Made by a program: the position numbers and the translations under genes
Source of the DNA: Streptomyces piniterrae
GTDB taxonomy: Bacteria > Actinomycetota > Actinomycetes > Streptomycetales > Streptomycetaceae
Direction of reading: 5' to 3'
DNA: 64,000 nt
Assembly (NCBI RefSeq): GCF_005048155.1
Contig: NZ_SUMB01000001.1
Location: 248,001-312,000 of the forward strand
The notes under the pieces: model-generated
Databases searched by the model: none
What the model saw: the letters and a program-made list of their open reading frames with translations, nothing else
Told to the model about the DNA's origin: nothing
In this document: positions 32,309 to 40,875 of the stretch, piece by piece
Numbering within the stretch: the stretch's first letter is position 1
Layout of the letters: every line of letters begins with the position of its first letter

Positions 32309-33832
32309 CTAGAAGAAGCCGAGCTTCCTCGGCGAGTAGGACACCAGGAGGTTCTTCGTCTGCTGATAGTGGTCCAACATCATCTTGTGGTTCTCCCGGC
32401 CGATGCCGGACTGCTTGTAGCCGCCGAACGCCGCATGCGCGGGGTAGGCGTGGTAGCAGTTCGTCCAGACGCGGCCGGCCTGGATCGCACGGCCCGCCCG
32501 GTAGGCGGTGGAGCCGTCCCGGGTCCAGACGCCCGCGCCGAGGCCGTACGGCGTGTCGTTGGCGATGCCGATCGCGTCGTCGAAATCGGTGAACGGTGCC
32601 ACGGCCACCACCGGGCCGAAGATCTCCTCCTGGAAGACGCGCATGTCGTTGCTGCCCTCGAAGATGGTCGGCCGGACGTAGTAGCCACCCTCCAGCTCGC
32701 CGCCGAGCTCGGCACGGGCGCCGCCGGTGAGGACGCGGGCGCCCTCCTTCTGGCCGATGTCCAGGTAGGAGAGGATCTTCTCCAACTGGTCGTTGGACGC
32801 CTGCGCGCCGATCATGGTGTCGGTGTCCAGCGGATGCCCCTGGACGATCTTCTCCGTACGGGCCACGCCGGCCGCCAGGAAGTCCCGGTAGTGGCCGCGC
32901 TGGATCAGTGCACGGGACGGGCAGGTGCACACCTCGCCCTGGTTGAGGGCGAACATGGTGAAGCCTTCGAGGGCCTTGTCCTGGAAGTCGTCCACCAGGG
33001 ACGAGACGTCGTCGAAGAAGATGTTGGGGCTCTTGCCGCCCAGTTCGAGTGTCACGGGCCGCAGATGCTCGGACGCGTACTGCATGATCAGACGGCCGGT
33101 CGTGGTCTCGCCGGTGAACGCGACCTTGGCCACCCGCGGGCTGGACGCCAGCGGTTTGCCGGCCTCGACGCCGAAGCCGTTGACGATGTTGACGACGCCG
33201 GGCGGCAGCAGATTCGCGATGAGGGACATCAGGAAGTGCACCGAGGCGGGGGTCTGTTCGGCCGGCTTGAGGACCACGGCGTTGCCGGCGGCCAGCGCGG
33301 GGGCGAGCTTCCACGCCGCCATCAGGATGGGGAAGTTCCAGGGGATGATCTGGGCGACCACCCCGAGCGGCTCGTGGAAGTGGTAGGCGACGGTGTCCTC
33401 GTCGATCTCGGAGAGGCTGCCCTCCTGAGCGCGCAGGGCGCCCGCGAAGTAACGGAAGTGGTCGACGGCGAGCGGGATGTCGGCCGCCAGCGACTCCCGC
33501 ACGGGCTTGCCGTTCTCCCAGCTCTCGGCGACCGCCAGCGCCTCCAGATGCTGCTCCATCCGGTCGGCGATCTTGTGGAGGACGGCGGCGCGGTCGGCCG
33601 GGGCGGTACGGGCCCAGCCGGGCGCGGCCGCGTGCGCCGCGTCCAGCGCGCGCTCCACGTCCTCGGCCGTGCCGCGCGCGATCTCGGTGAACGGCTGACC
33701 GTTGACCGGCGTCGGATTCTCGAAGTACCGGCCCAGTGCGGGCGCCACGAACTCGCCACCGATCCAGTGGTCGTAGCGGGTCCGGTAGGTCATGACGGCC
33801 TCGGCGGAACCCGGGCTGGCGTAACGGGCCAT
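32309..33832 (-). CDS. NAD-dependent aldehyde dehydrogenase (ExaC/AcoD-like)
   Basis: Aldehyde dehydrogenase of 507 residues; it oxidises acetaldehyde or other small aldehydes to acids with NAD(P). Visible motifs are [32 protein letters not shown] with the general-base Glu, and the catalytic Cys loop [13 protein letters not shown] typical of the ExaC/AcoD subgroup. ATG 33832 has GGGAGG 7 nt upstream and gives the family's normal length. The gene immediately upstream on the same strand (34024-35301) encodes a GAF-domain regulator of the kind often paired with such dehydrogenases. It lies outside the PKS cluster, beyond the element remnant. Confidence 0.94.
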   Translation of the reverse strand: MARYASPGSAEAVMTYRTRYDHWIGGEFVAPALGRYFENPTPVNGQPFTEIARGTAEDVERALDAAHAAAPGWARTAPADRAAVLHKIADRMEQHLEALAVAESWENGKPVRESLAADIPLAVDHFRYFAGALRAQEGSLSEIDEDTVAYHFHEPLGVVAQIIPWNFPILMAAWKLAPALAAGNAVVLKPAEQTPASVHFLMSLIANLLPPGVVNIVNGFGVEAGKPLASSPRVAKVAFTGETTTGRLIMQYASEHLRPVTLELGGKSPNIFFDDVSSLVDDFQDKALEGFTMFALNQGEVCTCPSRALIQRGHYRDFLAAGVARTEKIVQGHPLDTDTMIGAQASNDQLEKILSYLDIGQKEGARVLTGGARAELGGELEGGYYVRPTIFEGSNDMRVFQEEIFGPVVAVAPFTDFDDAIGIANDTPYGLGAGVWTRDGSTAYRAGRAIQAGRVWTNCYHAYPAHAAFGGYKQSGIGRENHKMMLDHYQQTKNLLVSYSPRKLGFF

Positions 33833-34023
33833 GGGGCGGCCTCCCAATCACTGTCGGCGCGGTGCCCGCCGCTCCCGTGCGGCGGGCGTTGCGCGCAGGC
33901 TAGGGCGGCGAAGGTTGCGCCGACGTTGCGTGGCGGGGCGGCGGCCGGTGGGCGGGGCGGCGGTTGGCGCGCCGGGGGTTGGTGGGCCGAACCGGTGGGG
34001 CCGGCCTGTACGCCGGATTTCGC

Positions 34024-35301
34024 TCAACCGGTCGCCTTCGCCGGGGAGTCACCGGCCAGTCCGTACGCCACGCGCAGCCGGTCCGCCGTGGCTCTGGGCG
34101 CGGCGCGCGCCGGTGAATGCTCCGGCAGGGTGTCCACCAGGGCCTCCCAGATCTCCAGGTCCTCCTCGCCCCAGGCCGTCTGTGTCCATCGGCGCAACTG
34201 GTCAGGGTCCCGCGTGACCAGCAGTGCGCGCCGCAGCCGGTCCTCCAGCGCGGCGCGCAGCCGCCGTACGCCCGGTGCCTCGGACGACGGCAGCAGCGGA
34301 CCGCGGTAGGTATCCAGTGCGCTGGTCAGCTCGCCAGTGGTCAAATCCGCCTCGACGGTGGTCAGATCGGTCTCGACCGGCCGGGCGAGACGGTACGGGC
34401 GGGCCTCCAGCAGCGGGCCGACGAGCTTCCGCAGCCGGGACATCTCGGCCCGCAGCGTCACCGGGCGCGTCTCGCGCTCGCCGTACAGCAGCACCGATAA
34501 CCGCTCGCCCGTCAGCCCTTCCGGGTGCCGGGACAGCAGCACCATGATCTCGCTGTGCCGGCGGCCGAGCCGCAGCCGCTTCCCGTCCACGACCAGCAGC
34601 GCCTCATCCCGGCCCAGGGCCGTCAGACAGACCCCCAACTGCCTTGTGCACGCGGCCAGATGGGCCTCCGCCGCGCGGGCGGTGGCCTGCACCAGGGCCA
34701 GGCTGTGCGGGCTCGCCAGATGATTGCCGCCGGTGATGTCCACGGCCCCCAGCAGCCGCCCGGTCCGCGCATCGTGCAGCGGTGCCGCGGCGCACGTCCA
34801 GCGCTGCACCTGCCGGTTGTAGTGCTCGGCGGCGAAGATCTGTACGGCGTGGTCGGCGGCGAGCGCGGTACCCGGCGCGTTGGTGCCGGCGTGCCGCTCG
34901 TCCCAGCGGGCCCCGACGACGAAGTTCATCCGCTCCGCGCTGCGCCGTACCCCGGGGTGCCCCTCGACCCACAGCAGCCGTCCCTGCGGATCGCAGACCG
35001 CCATCAGATGGGCCCCGTCCTGCGCGATGGCGCCCAGCAACTCCCGGAAGACGGGCATCGCGCGGGCGAGCGGATGCCCGTCCCGGTAGGCGCGCAGCGC
35101 GGCCTCGTCCAGCTCGACGGGGGCGGCGCCGTCGCAGGCCGCCCTGGCGTCCGCCGACCGGCGCCAGGATTCGGCGACCACCCGTCTGACCAGCGGTGCC
35201 ACCGTCCCGCCCGCCAGGAACGCCGCATGGGCGCGGCGTACCGTACGGGTGCGTTCGGCCGGGTCGGCGCCCGACTCCATCGCCAGCCAAGGATTGCCCA
35301 C
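34024..35301 (-). CDS. GAF-domain transcriptional regulator
   Basis: Regulator of 425 residues with a GAF-type sensor domain in the N-terminal half (FRELLGAIAQDGAHLMAVCD; later GAVDITGG). This resembles the sensing half of AcoR but without an AAA sigma-54 domain. The C-terminal half has a winged-helix segment (RHSEIMVLLSRHPEGLTGER ... LRAEMSRLRKLVG) followed by a BTAD-like helical stretch, so DNA binding is likely OmpR/SARP-like. GTG 35301 is preceded by GGAGAGG. It sits 191 bp upstream of the aldehyde dehydrogenase on the same strand and probably controls it in response to an alcohol or aldehyde. The gap 33833-34023 holds no gene. Confidence 0.85.
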   Translation of the reverse strand: MGNPWLAMESGADPAERTRTVRRAHAAFLAGGTVAPLVRRVVAESWRRSADARAACDGAAPVELDEAALRAYRDGHPLARAMPVFRELLGAIAQDGAHLMAVCDPQGRLLWVEGHPGVRRSAERMNFVVGARWDERHAGTNAPGTALAADHAVQIFAAEHYNRQVQRWTCAAAPLHDARTGRLLGAVDITGGNHLASPHSLALVQATARAAEAHLAACTRQLGVCLTALGRDEALLVVDGKRLRLGRRHSEIMVLLSRHPEGLTGERLSVLLYGERETRPVTLRAEMSRLRKLVGPLLEARPYRLARPVETDLTTVEADLTTGELTSALDTYRGPLLPSSEAPGVRRLRAALEDRLRRALLVTRDPDQLRRWTQTAWGEEDLEIWEALVDTLPEHSPARAAPRATADRLRVAYGLAGDSPAKATG

Positions 35302-35401
35302 GTGTCACCTCTCCGCCGCGGCCGCTGCCCCCCGTACGCCCGATGGTGCTCGTACGGGGCGAGGCCGTAAACCCCGCCAGGGAGGCGCGCCGGGACCGGG
35401 T

Positions 35402-36502
35402 TTACCAGTCGCCGACCGCCCGCAGCCGCAGCCCATCGGCGGTGATCAGGTCGGAGGTGACCAGTGCCTGCTCGGCGGCCACGTCCGTCATGAAGACGAA
35501 CGGCGGGACGACCGGTGGTACGGGCAGGGTGTCGGGGGTGAAGGTGAGGCAGACCAGGCCCTCCAGGCAGCCGCTGAACTTGGTGAGGTAGAGGGTCACC
35601 TCGCCGCTGAGGTCCAACGAGTCGGCCTTCAGGCTGAGTTCGGGGCCGCCGTCGCGGGTGGTCAGGTGGTAGTCGGTGAGCGAGGCGGCCTTCATCTTCA
35701 GCACCATCGCCTTGACCGGCCCGTTGGCGGTGGGCACCTCGGTGACCCCGGCGAGTGTGAAGCCCTGCGGCGCGAACAGGGTCGTGGTCACGGTCGGCGG
35801 GGTGGACGGAGCCGGCACGGGGGCCGCGTCGGCCTTCTGGGCCGGTCCGCCGACGGCCGCGAGGAGCGCGATCGGCAGCCCTACGGCGAGGGCCTTGCTG
35901 CGGGCGCCGGCACCGCCACCGCCACCGCCCCTCGTCTCGGCCCCGGCCGGCGGGGCACCTTCGGAAGGCGCGTTCCCCTGGGCTTCCAGGACCCCATCGG
36001 CGTCCAACACTCCATCGGAGTCCCGCACCCCTCCGGAGTCCTGCACCCCATCTGAGCCCTGTGCCCCATCGGATCCCCGCCCCCCGCCGGATCCCGGCAC
36101 CGGCGTCGTCCACCCGAACCCCATCGCGCTGCCCGCGATCCCCAGCCCCATGCCCACCAGGAAGCCGCCGAGGTTCGTCGCGGCGAAGGAGAGCACCGAC
36201 AGGATCAGCGCGTTGATGCTCACATAGTGGTGTGCGGCCGGTGCGTACCAGAGGAACAGTCCCGCCACCATCAGTGCCAGGCCGATGCCCAGTGCGGCCA
36301 GCCCGCCCAGGCCCAGACTCACCAGTACGGTCAGTGGCGACAGCGGGACCAGCAGCAGTTCGGCGCCGCCGAGGAGCAGCAGCAGCCCGGCCCAGAACGG
36401 CCGGGTGCGCCGCCAGCGCCGCAGTACGGCCCGCCGCTCGGGCCACGGCAGCGTACGGTCGAGCCGGGCGGCCCAGCGGGCCCGGCCCGCGCTCAGAAAC
36501 AC
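35402..36502 (-). CDS. DUF6114 membrane protein with disordered linker
   Basis: Protein of 366 residues. The N-terminal part has about four membrane segments (GLLLLLGGAELLLVPLSPLT, VLVSLGLGGLAALGIGLALM, later SINALILSVLSFAATNLGGF), as in the Streptomyces DUF6114 family. A low-complexity linker (about 140-200) is rich in Gly, Ser and Asp with repeated SDGV-type units. The C-terminal domain is beta-rich and probably extracytoplasmic. The GTG at 36502 overlaps the DUF6230 gene by 10 bases, so the two are translated together. The family has no known biochemical role. Confidence 0.85.
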   Translation of the reverse strand: MFLSAGRARWAARLDRTLPWPERRAVLRRWRRTRPFWAGLLLLLGGAELLLVPLSPLTVLVSLGLGGLAALGIGLALMVAGLFLWYAPAAHHYVSINALILSVLSFAATNLGGFLVGMGLGIAGSAMGFGWTTPVPGSGGGRGSDGAQGSDGVQDSGGVRDSDGVLDADGVLEAQGNAPSEGAPPAGAETRGGGGGGAGARSKALAVGLPIALLAAVGGPAQKADAAPVPAPSTPPTVTTTLFAPQGFTLAGVTEVPTANGPVKAMVLKMKAASLTDYHLTTRDGGPELSLKADSLDLSGEVTLYLTKFSGCLEGLVCLTFTPDTLPVPPVVPPFVFMTDVAAEQALVTSDLITADGLRLRAVGDW

Positions 36503-37116
36503 TTCGCGCCGTCCAGGCTGACGCTCACCCGCAGCCCCTTGAGGCGGAAGTTGCCACCGGTGGCCGACCAGGCATGCGACTTCACCCCGGCGACCTCGAT
36601 GTCCCCGGCCTGGAGTCCGAACTTCCCCTTCGGGCCGCGCACCCCCGGCACGGCGTCGAGCGTGGCGGCGTCGCGCCCGATCTGGGCGGTGCCGAAGCGG
36701 GCGTCGCCCACCAGGTCCTCGCCGTCGATGACCAGGCTGTCGGCGGACACCGCACCGGCCTTGCCGCCCGCGGTCAGCTTGAACACCACCGTGCCCACCG
36801 GAGTTCTGACCTGAGCGGACTGGCAGATGTCGGCGAGCGTGGCCTTGCCGATGCCGAGCAGTGCGACGGGGTGGCCGCGGCCGTCCGTGTCGCGGTCGGT
36901 ATGGACGTACGAGGCGAGGCCGCTACTGGTCAACTTGCCGGAGGAGACCTGGAAGTTGGTGCCGGACACGGCGAAGGAAGCGGCCAGTGCGCCCTGGGCC
37001 ATCACCGTCGCCAGCGCGCCCACGGCGAGCAGCGCGGGCAGGGCGACCACGGCGGTCTTCTTCCAGGAGGTCCGCCCCTCGGGCGGTGCGTCGGAGGTAC
37101 CGATCGTTGAGCTCAC
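36493..37116 (-). CDS. DUF6230 secreted/anchored protein
   Basis: Protein of 207 residues with an N-terminal hydrophobic segment (TAVVALPALLAVGALATVMA) acting as signal or anchor, then a beta-rich domain ending in a lone Cys (GAKCF). It matches the DUF6230 family of Streptomyces, normally encoded just before a DUF6114 protein as here. GTG 37116 has GGGGAGG a few bases upstream; in-frame sequence further up is not protein-like. It is divergent from the TetR gene across 142 bp, so TetR control of the pair is plausible. Function unknown. Confidence 0.85.
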   Translation of the reverse strand: MSSTIGTSDAPPEGRTSWKKTAVVALPALLAVGALATVMAQGALAASFAVSGTNFQVSSGKLTSSGLASYVHTDRDTDGRGHPVALLGIGKATLADICQSAQVRTPVGTVVFKLTAGGKAGAVSADSLVIDGEDLVGDARFGTAQIGRDAATLDAVPGVRGPKGKFGLQAGDIEVAGVKSHAWSATGGNFRLKGLRVSVSLDGAKCF

Positions 37117-37258
37117 TGCGTCCTCCCCGGGGCAGCGGTCGAGTGCGCGAGGGAAGTGCTTCTTCGAGCCCCCACGGAGCCGAACGAGATAACTCCGCAG
37201 GTGGTGACGTCCTGTCATACTGCGCAAAATCCTTGGCAGTTGGAGACTAGGACCGAAT

Positions 37259-37915
37259 TTGAATAATAGTCAACAGCGCGCACGGACCGGTCCGACGGCG
37301 GGCCGCGCCACCGAACGCTCGCAGGCGCGTCGCACCGAACTCATAGCCACCGGGCGGAAGTTATTCGCCGACACCTCGTACGACGCACTGTCCATGGACG
37401 ACATCGCCCAGCACGCCGGCGTCGCCAAGGGCCTGATCTACTACTACTTCACCAACAAGCGCGGCTATTACCTCGCCGTCATCGAGGACGCCGTGGCCGA
37501 ACTCGTCGAGCGCGCCGCCGCCACCCACGACCTTCCGCCGGCCGAACGCGTCCACCGCACCGTCGACGGATATCTGCGCTACGCCCAGCACAACCAGGCC
37601 GCCTACCGCACCATCGTGACCGGCGGCGTCGGCTTCGACACCGAGGTGCTGGCGATCCGGGACGCCGTCCGCGCCCGGCTGCTGGCCACCATCGCGGTCG
37701 GCGCCTGGGGCCGGGAGTCCATTCCGGCGCTCGCCCGTACCGCGCTGACCGGCTGGCTCTCCAGTGTCGAGGGCGTCACCCTCCACTGGATCGCGGACCA
37801 GGAGGTGCCGCGCGAGACGGTCGTAGCGCTGCTGGTACGCGGGCTGGGGGACACCCTCCGGTTGATAGAGGAGTACGAGCCGCGCTGTCCGGCGCCGTCC
37901 CGGCCGGTCGGCTGA
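37259..37915 (+). CDS. TetR-family transcriptional regulator
   Basis: TetR-type repressor of 218 residues. The N-terminal helix-turn-helix is clear: ALSMDDIAQHAGVAKGLIYY then YFTNKRGYYLAV, after a basic leader. The ligand-binding half has a WG..S.PALARTALTGWLSSVEGV stretch. The TTG start at 37259 has AGGA about 7 nt upstream; no ATG or GTG fits better. It is divergent from the DUF6230/DUF6114 pair and convergent with the chitinase gene, with a strong hairpin between. Its targets are probably itself and the divergent pair; the ligand is unknown. Confidence 0.92.
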   Translation: MNNSQQRARTGPTAGRATERSQARRTELIATGRKLFADTSYDALSMDDIAQHAGVAKGLIYYYFTNKRGYYLAVIEDAVAELVERAAATHDLPPAERVHRTVDGYLRYAQHNQAAYRTIVTGGVGFDTEVLAIRDAVRARLLATIAVGAWGRESIPALARTALTGWLSSVEGVTLHWIADQEVPRETVVALLVRGLGDTLRLIEEYEPRCPAPSRPVG

Positions 37916-37944
37916 GGCTCCGTCAGCCCCCATCGGAACACGCA

Positions 37945-37975
37945 AGGGCGGGAGGCCATCGAAGCCTCCCGCCCT
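37945..37975. terminator. Bidirectional hairpin between tetR and chitinase genes
   Basis: A perfect 12-bp stem (37945-37956 with 37964-37975) and a 7-base loop lie between two convergent genes. No long T run follows, as is usual in Streptomyces. Confidence 0.85.
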
Positions 37976-38017
37976 CGCAACTCCCTTGTGTTCAGGGCTG
38001 GTTGACCTTTCCCAGGC

Positions 38018-39289
38018 TCACTTGATCGACTTGATCAGCTCGCCGTTGGCGGTGTCACCGCTCAGCTCCCAGAAGAACGTGCCGCCCATGCCCTGCGCGT
38101 CCTTGAAGGCCATCTTGGTGCCGATGGTCTCCGGAGTGTCATAACTCCACCACTGGTCACCGCACTTGGCGTACGCGGTACCGCCCACCTTGCCGGTGGC
38201 CGGGCAGCGGTCCTTGAGCACCTTGTAGTCGTCGATGCCCGCCTCGTACTTGCCGGCCGCCGCACCGGTCGCCGTACCGCCCGGCGCGTCCTGGGTGACG
38301 CCCGCCCAGCCGCGGCCGTAGAAGCCGATGCCCAGCAGCAGCTTGCCGGCCGGGATGCCGAGGTCCTTGAGCTTCTTGGTGGTGTCGGTGGTGTTGAACC
38401 CGGCCTTGGGAATGCCGTCGTACGACGAGAGCGGGGAGTGCGGCGCCGTCGGGCCCTTGGCGTCCCACGCGCCGAAGTAGTCGTACGTCATCGGGTTGTA
38501 CCAGTCGACGTACTGGGCCGCGCCCGCGTAGTCGGCGGCGTCGATCTTCCCGCCGTCCGAGGCGTCCGCGGTGATCGCCGCGGTGACCAGGTTGTCCTGC
38601 CCGAACTTCGACCGAAGCGCCTTCATGACATGGGTAAACGCCTCCTTACCACTGGTATCACAGGTAAGACCGCAGGCGTTGGGGTACTCCCAGTCGATGT
38701 CGATCCCGTCGAAGACATCCGCCCAGCGCTTGTCCTCGACCAGGTCGAGACAGGACTGCGCGAACGCGTCGGGGTTCTTGGCGGCCTCGGTGAAGCCGCC
38801 CGACCAGGTCCAACCGCCGAACGACCAGATCACCTTGAGGCCCGGGTGCAGCTTCTTGAGCTTGCGCAGCTGGTTGAAGTTGCCGCGCAGCGCGCCGTCG
38901 TCCCAGGTGTCCGCCTTGCCGTCGACGCTCTGGTCCGCGGTGTATGCCTTGTCGTAGTCGGCGTAGGAGTCGCCGATGGCGCACTTGCCGCCCTGGACGT
39001 TGCCGAAGGCGTAGTTGATGTGCGTGAGCTTGCCCGCAGAGCCCGACGTCTCGATGTTCTTGACGTGGTAATTGCGGTCGTAGACACCCCAGTTGGTGAA
39101 GTATCCGACGACCTTGTCGCCCGCGGCGGCCGGCTTGGCGACCACGGACGGGCGCTGCGCGGTGGGGGCGCCGGCCGGGTGGGCGGTGGCCGACTGGGCG
39201 AGCAGCGTGCCGGCCAGCGCCGCCGTACAGAGGGCGGTGGCGGCGGCGATCAGCCTGCGCGGCGATCGCTTCCGGTGCGGTCTGAGCAT
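38018..39289 (-). CDS. Secreted GH18 chitinase
   Basis: Glycoside hydrolase family 18 endochitinase of 423 residues. The signal peptide covers residues 1 to about 36 (basic start, LIAAATALCTAALAGTLLAQ, then ATA-HP). The catalytic motif DxxDxDxE is DGIDIDWE, with the proton-donor Glu201. There is no carbohydrate-binding module, only a short Ala/Pro linker before the catalytic domain. It would cleave chitin outside the cell. The upstream region has two DasR-type palindromes overlapping a TTGACC -35 hexamer (39385-39421), the usual arrangement for Streptomyces chitinase genes controlled by GlcNAc. Confidence 0.96.
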   Translation of the reverse strand: MLRPHRKRSPRRLIAAATALCTAALAGTLLAQSATAHPAGAPTAQRPSVVAKPAAAGDKVVGYFTNWGVYDRNYHVKNIETSGSAGKLTHINYAFGNVQGGKCAIGDSYADYDKAYTADQSVDGKADTWDDGALRGNFNQLRKLKKLHPGLKVIWSFGGWTWSGGFTEAAKNPDAFAQSCLDLVEDKRWADVFDGIDIDWEYPNACGLTCDTSGKEAFTHVMKALRSKFGQDNLVTAAITADASDGGKIDAADYAGAAQYVDWYNPMTYDYFGAWDAKGPTAPHSPLSSYDGIPKAGFNTTDTTKKLKDLGIPAGKLLLGIGFYGRGWAGVTQDAPGGTATGAAAGKYEAGIDDYKVLKDRCPATGKVGGTAYAKCGDQWWSYDTPETIGTKMAFKDAQGMGGTFFWELSGDTANGELIKSIK

Positions 39290-39384
39290 GTCGTCTCCTC
39301 GGAGGGGGGCGAGGGATGTGGAGCCTGACCTGACCCGCGCTCGGAATTGGCATGAACGCGGTGAGAACGTTGGGGAGAAGGTAG

Positions 39385-39421
39385 AAGGACTAGACCAGTG
39401 AGGTCAATGGTTCGGACCAAT
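39385..39421 (-). promoter_or_regulatory. DasR-type operators and promoter of the chitinase gene
   Basis: On the minus strand, ATTGGTCCGAACCATT (39421-39406) and ACTGGTCTAGTCCTT (39399-39385) both resemble the DasR consensus around TGGTCTAGACCA and form the classic chi-gene direct repeats. TTGACC between them (39407-39402) is a good -35 element. GlcNAc-dependent control through DasR is the established mode for such sites. Confidence 0.85.
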
Positions 39422-39642
39422 TTCGTGACGGGGGTGAGCCCGGCCCGTATCTGCCGACTGATGATGATCAACCCGTGACGCGGGGCCGCCGATCGGGCAT
39501 ACTCCTAGCGCCGCAGCCGCAGGTCATGCCCGGTCCGAGACCCGGAGGGCGATCATCGGCTCGGCACATACGGAAACCGGCGCCGCCGCCTCACCCCCGC
39601 GCGTGCGTCGCCGCAGCGCCCGACAGGGAGGAGAGCGCCGCC

Positions 39643-40815
39643 ATGACCGAGTACGGCCCCCGGCCGGTGGATCGCAGGTTGCCCACCGAGGAAGCCCGCG
39701 ACCTGATGACACTCGTCCGAGAGCTGGCCGAGCGAGAGATAAGGCCCACGGCGGCCGAGGAAGAGGACGCCGGGCGCTTCCCGCGCGAGACCTTCACCCT
39801 GCTGTCCGAGTCCGGGCTGCTCTCCCTCCCGTACGCCGAGGAGTTCGGCGGCGGCGACCAGCCCTACGAGGTCTACCTCCAGGTCCTGGAAGAACTCGCG
39901 GCCGTCCGGCTCACCGTCGGCCTCGGCGTCAGCGTGCACACCCTCGCCTGCCACGCCCTCGCCGGCTACGGCACCAAGGAACAGCGCACCGAACACCTGC
40001 CGGCCATGCTCGGCGGCGGGCTCCTCGGCGCGTACTGCCTCTCCGAACCCTCCTCGGGTTCCGACGCGGCCTCCCTGACCACCCGCGCCACCCGGGAGGG
40101 CGACACCTGGACGATCAACGGCACCAAGGCGTGGACCACCCACGGCGGCGTGGCCGATTTCTATACCGTCCTGGCACGCACCGGCGGCAGCGGCCCCCGC
40201 GGCATCACGGCCTTCCTCGTCCCCGGCGACGCCGAGGGCCTGAGCGCGGCGCCGCCCGAGCGCAAGATGGGCATGAAGGGCTCCCCGACGGCCCAGCTGC
40301 ACTTCGACGGCGTCCGGGTGCACGACGACCGCCGCATCGGCGACGAGGGCCAGGGCTTCGCGATCGCCCTCTCCGCGCTGGACTCCGGCCGCCTCGGCAT
40401 CGCGGCCTGCGCCATCGGCGTCGCCCAGGCGGCGCTGGACGAGGCCCTCTCGTACACCGCCGAGCGGCGGCAGTTCGGCCGGCCGATCGCCGACTTCCAG
40501 GGTCTGCGCTTCATGCTGGCCGACATGGCGACCCAGATCGAGGCCGGCCGCGCCCTCTACCTCACCGCCGCACGACTGCGTGACGAGGGCCGCCCCTTCT
40601 CCAAGGAAGCGGCGATGGCCAAGCTCTTCTGCACGGACGCCGCGATGCGGGCCACCACCGACGCCGTCCAGCTCCTCGGCGGCTACGGCTACACCCAGGA
40701 CTTCCCGGCCGAGCGCTATATGCGCGAGGCCAAGGTCCTCCAGATCGTCGAGGGCACCAACCAGATCCAGCGGATCGTGATCGCCCGGCATCTGGCGGGT
40801 CCCGAGTCGCGCTGA
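39643..40815 (+). CDS. Acyl-CoA dehydrogenase
   Basis: FAD-dependent acyl-CoA dehydrogenase of 390 residues. AYCLSEPSSGSDAASL and WTINGTKAWTTHGG are the two substrate/FAD signatures. LLGGYGYTQDFPAERYMREA and IVEGTNQIQR carry the catalytic Glu of the SCAD/BCAD group. ATG 39643 has GGGAGGAG about 10 nt upstream. It catalyses the first step of beta-oxidation or branched-chain acyl-CoA breakdown. It stands alone between the chitinase promoter and a convergent PLP enzyme. Substrate length cannot be told by eye. Confidence 0.93.
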   Translation: MTEYGPRPVDRRLPTEEARDLMTLVRELAEREIRPTAAEEEDAGRFPRETFTLLSESGLLSLPYAEEFGGGDQPYEVYLQVLEELAAVRLTVGLGVSVHTLACHALAGYGTKEQRTEHLPAMLGGGLLGAYCLSEPSSGSDAASLTTRATREGDTWTINGTKAWTTHGGVADFYTVLARTGGSGPRGITAFLVPGDAEGLSAAPPERKMGMKGSPTAQLHFDGVRVHDDRRIGDEGQGFAIALSALDSGRLGIAACAIGVAQAALDEALSYTAERRQFGRPIADFQGLRFMLADMATQIEAGRALYLTAARLRDEGRPFSKEAAMAKLFCTDAAMRATTDAVQLLGGYGYTQDFPAERYMREAKVLQIVEGTNQIQRIVIARHLAGPESR

Positions 40816-40820
40816 ACGAG

Positions 40821-40865
40821 GGGCGGGCCGGGCGCGTCGCGCAGTCGTCGCCGTCCGGCCCGCCC
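40821..40865. terminator. GC-rich hairpin between convergent genes
   Basis: An 11-bp stem (GGGCGGGCCGG at 40821-40831 with its complement at 40855-40865) lies between the acyl-CoA dehydrogenase stop (40815) and the convergent PLP-enzyme stop (40876). It could terminate both. Confidence 0.65.
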
Positions 40866-40875
40866 GGGTCCGTCC

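Noticed and set aside
32300..32310. CCCCCTAG near the aldehyde dehydrogenase stop, resembling the cluster's TAGGGG box.
   Set aside because: Single copy, at the 3' end of a gene outside the cluster and without a repeat partner.
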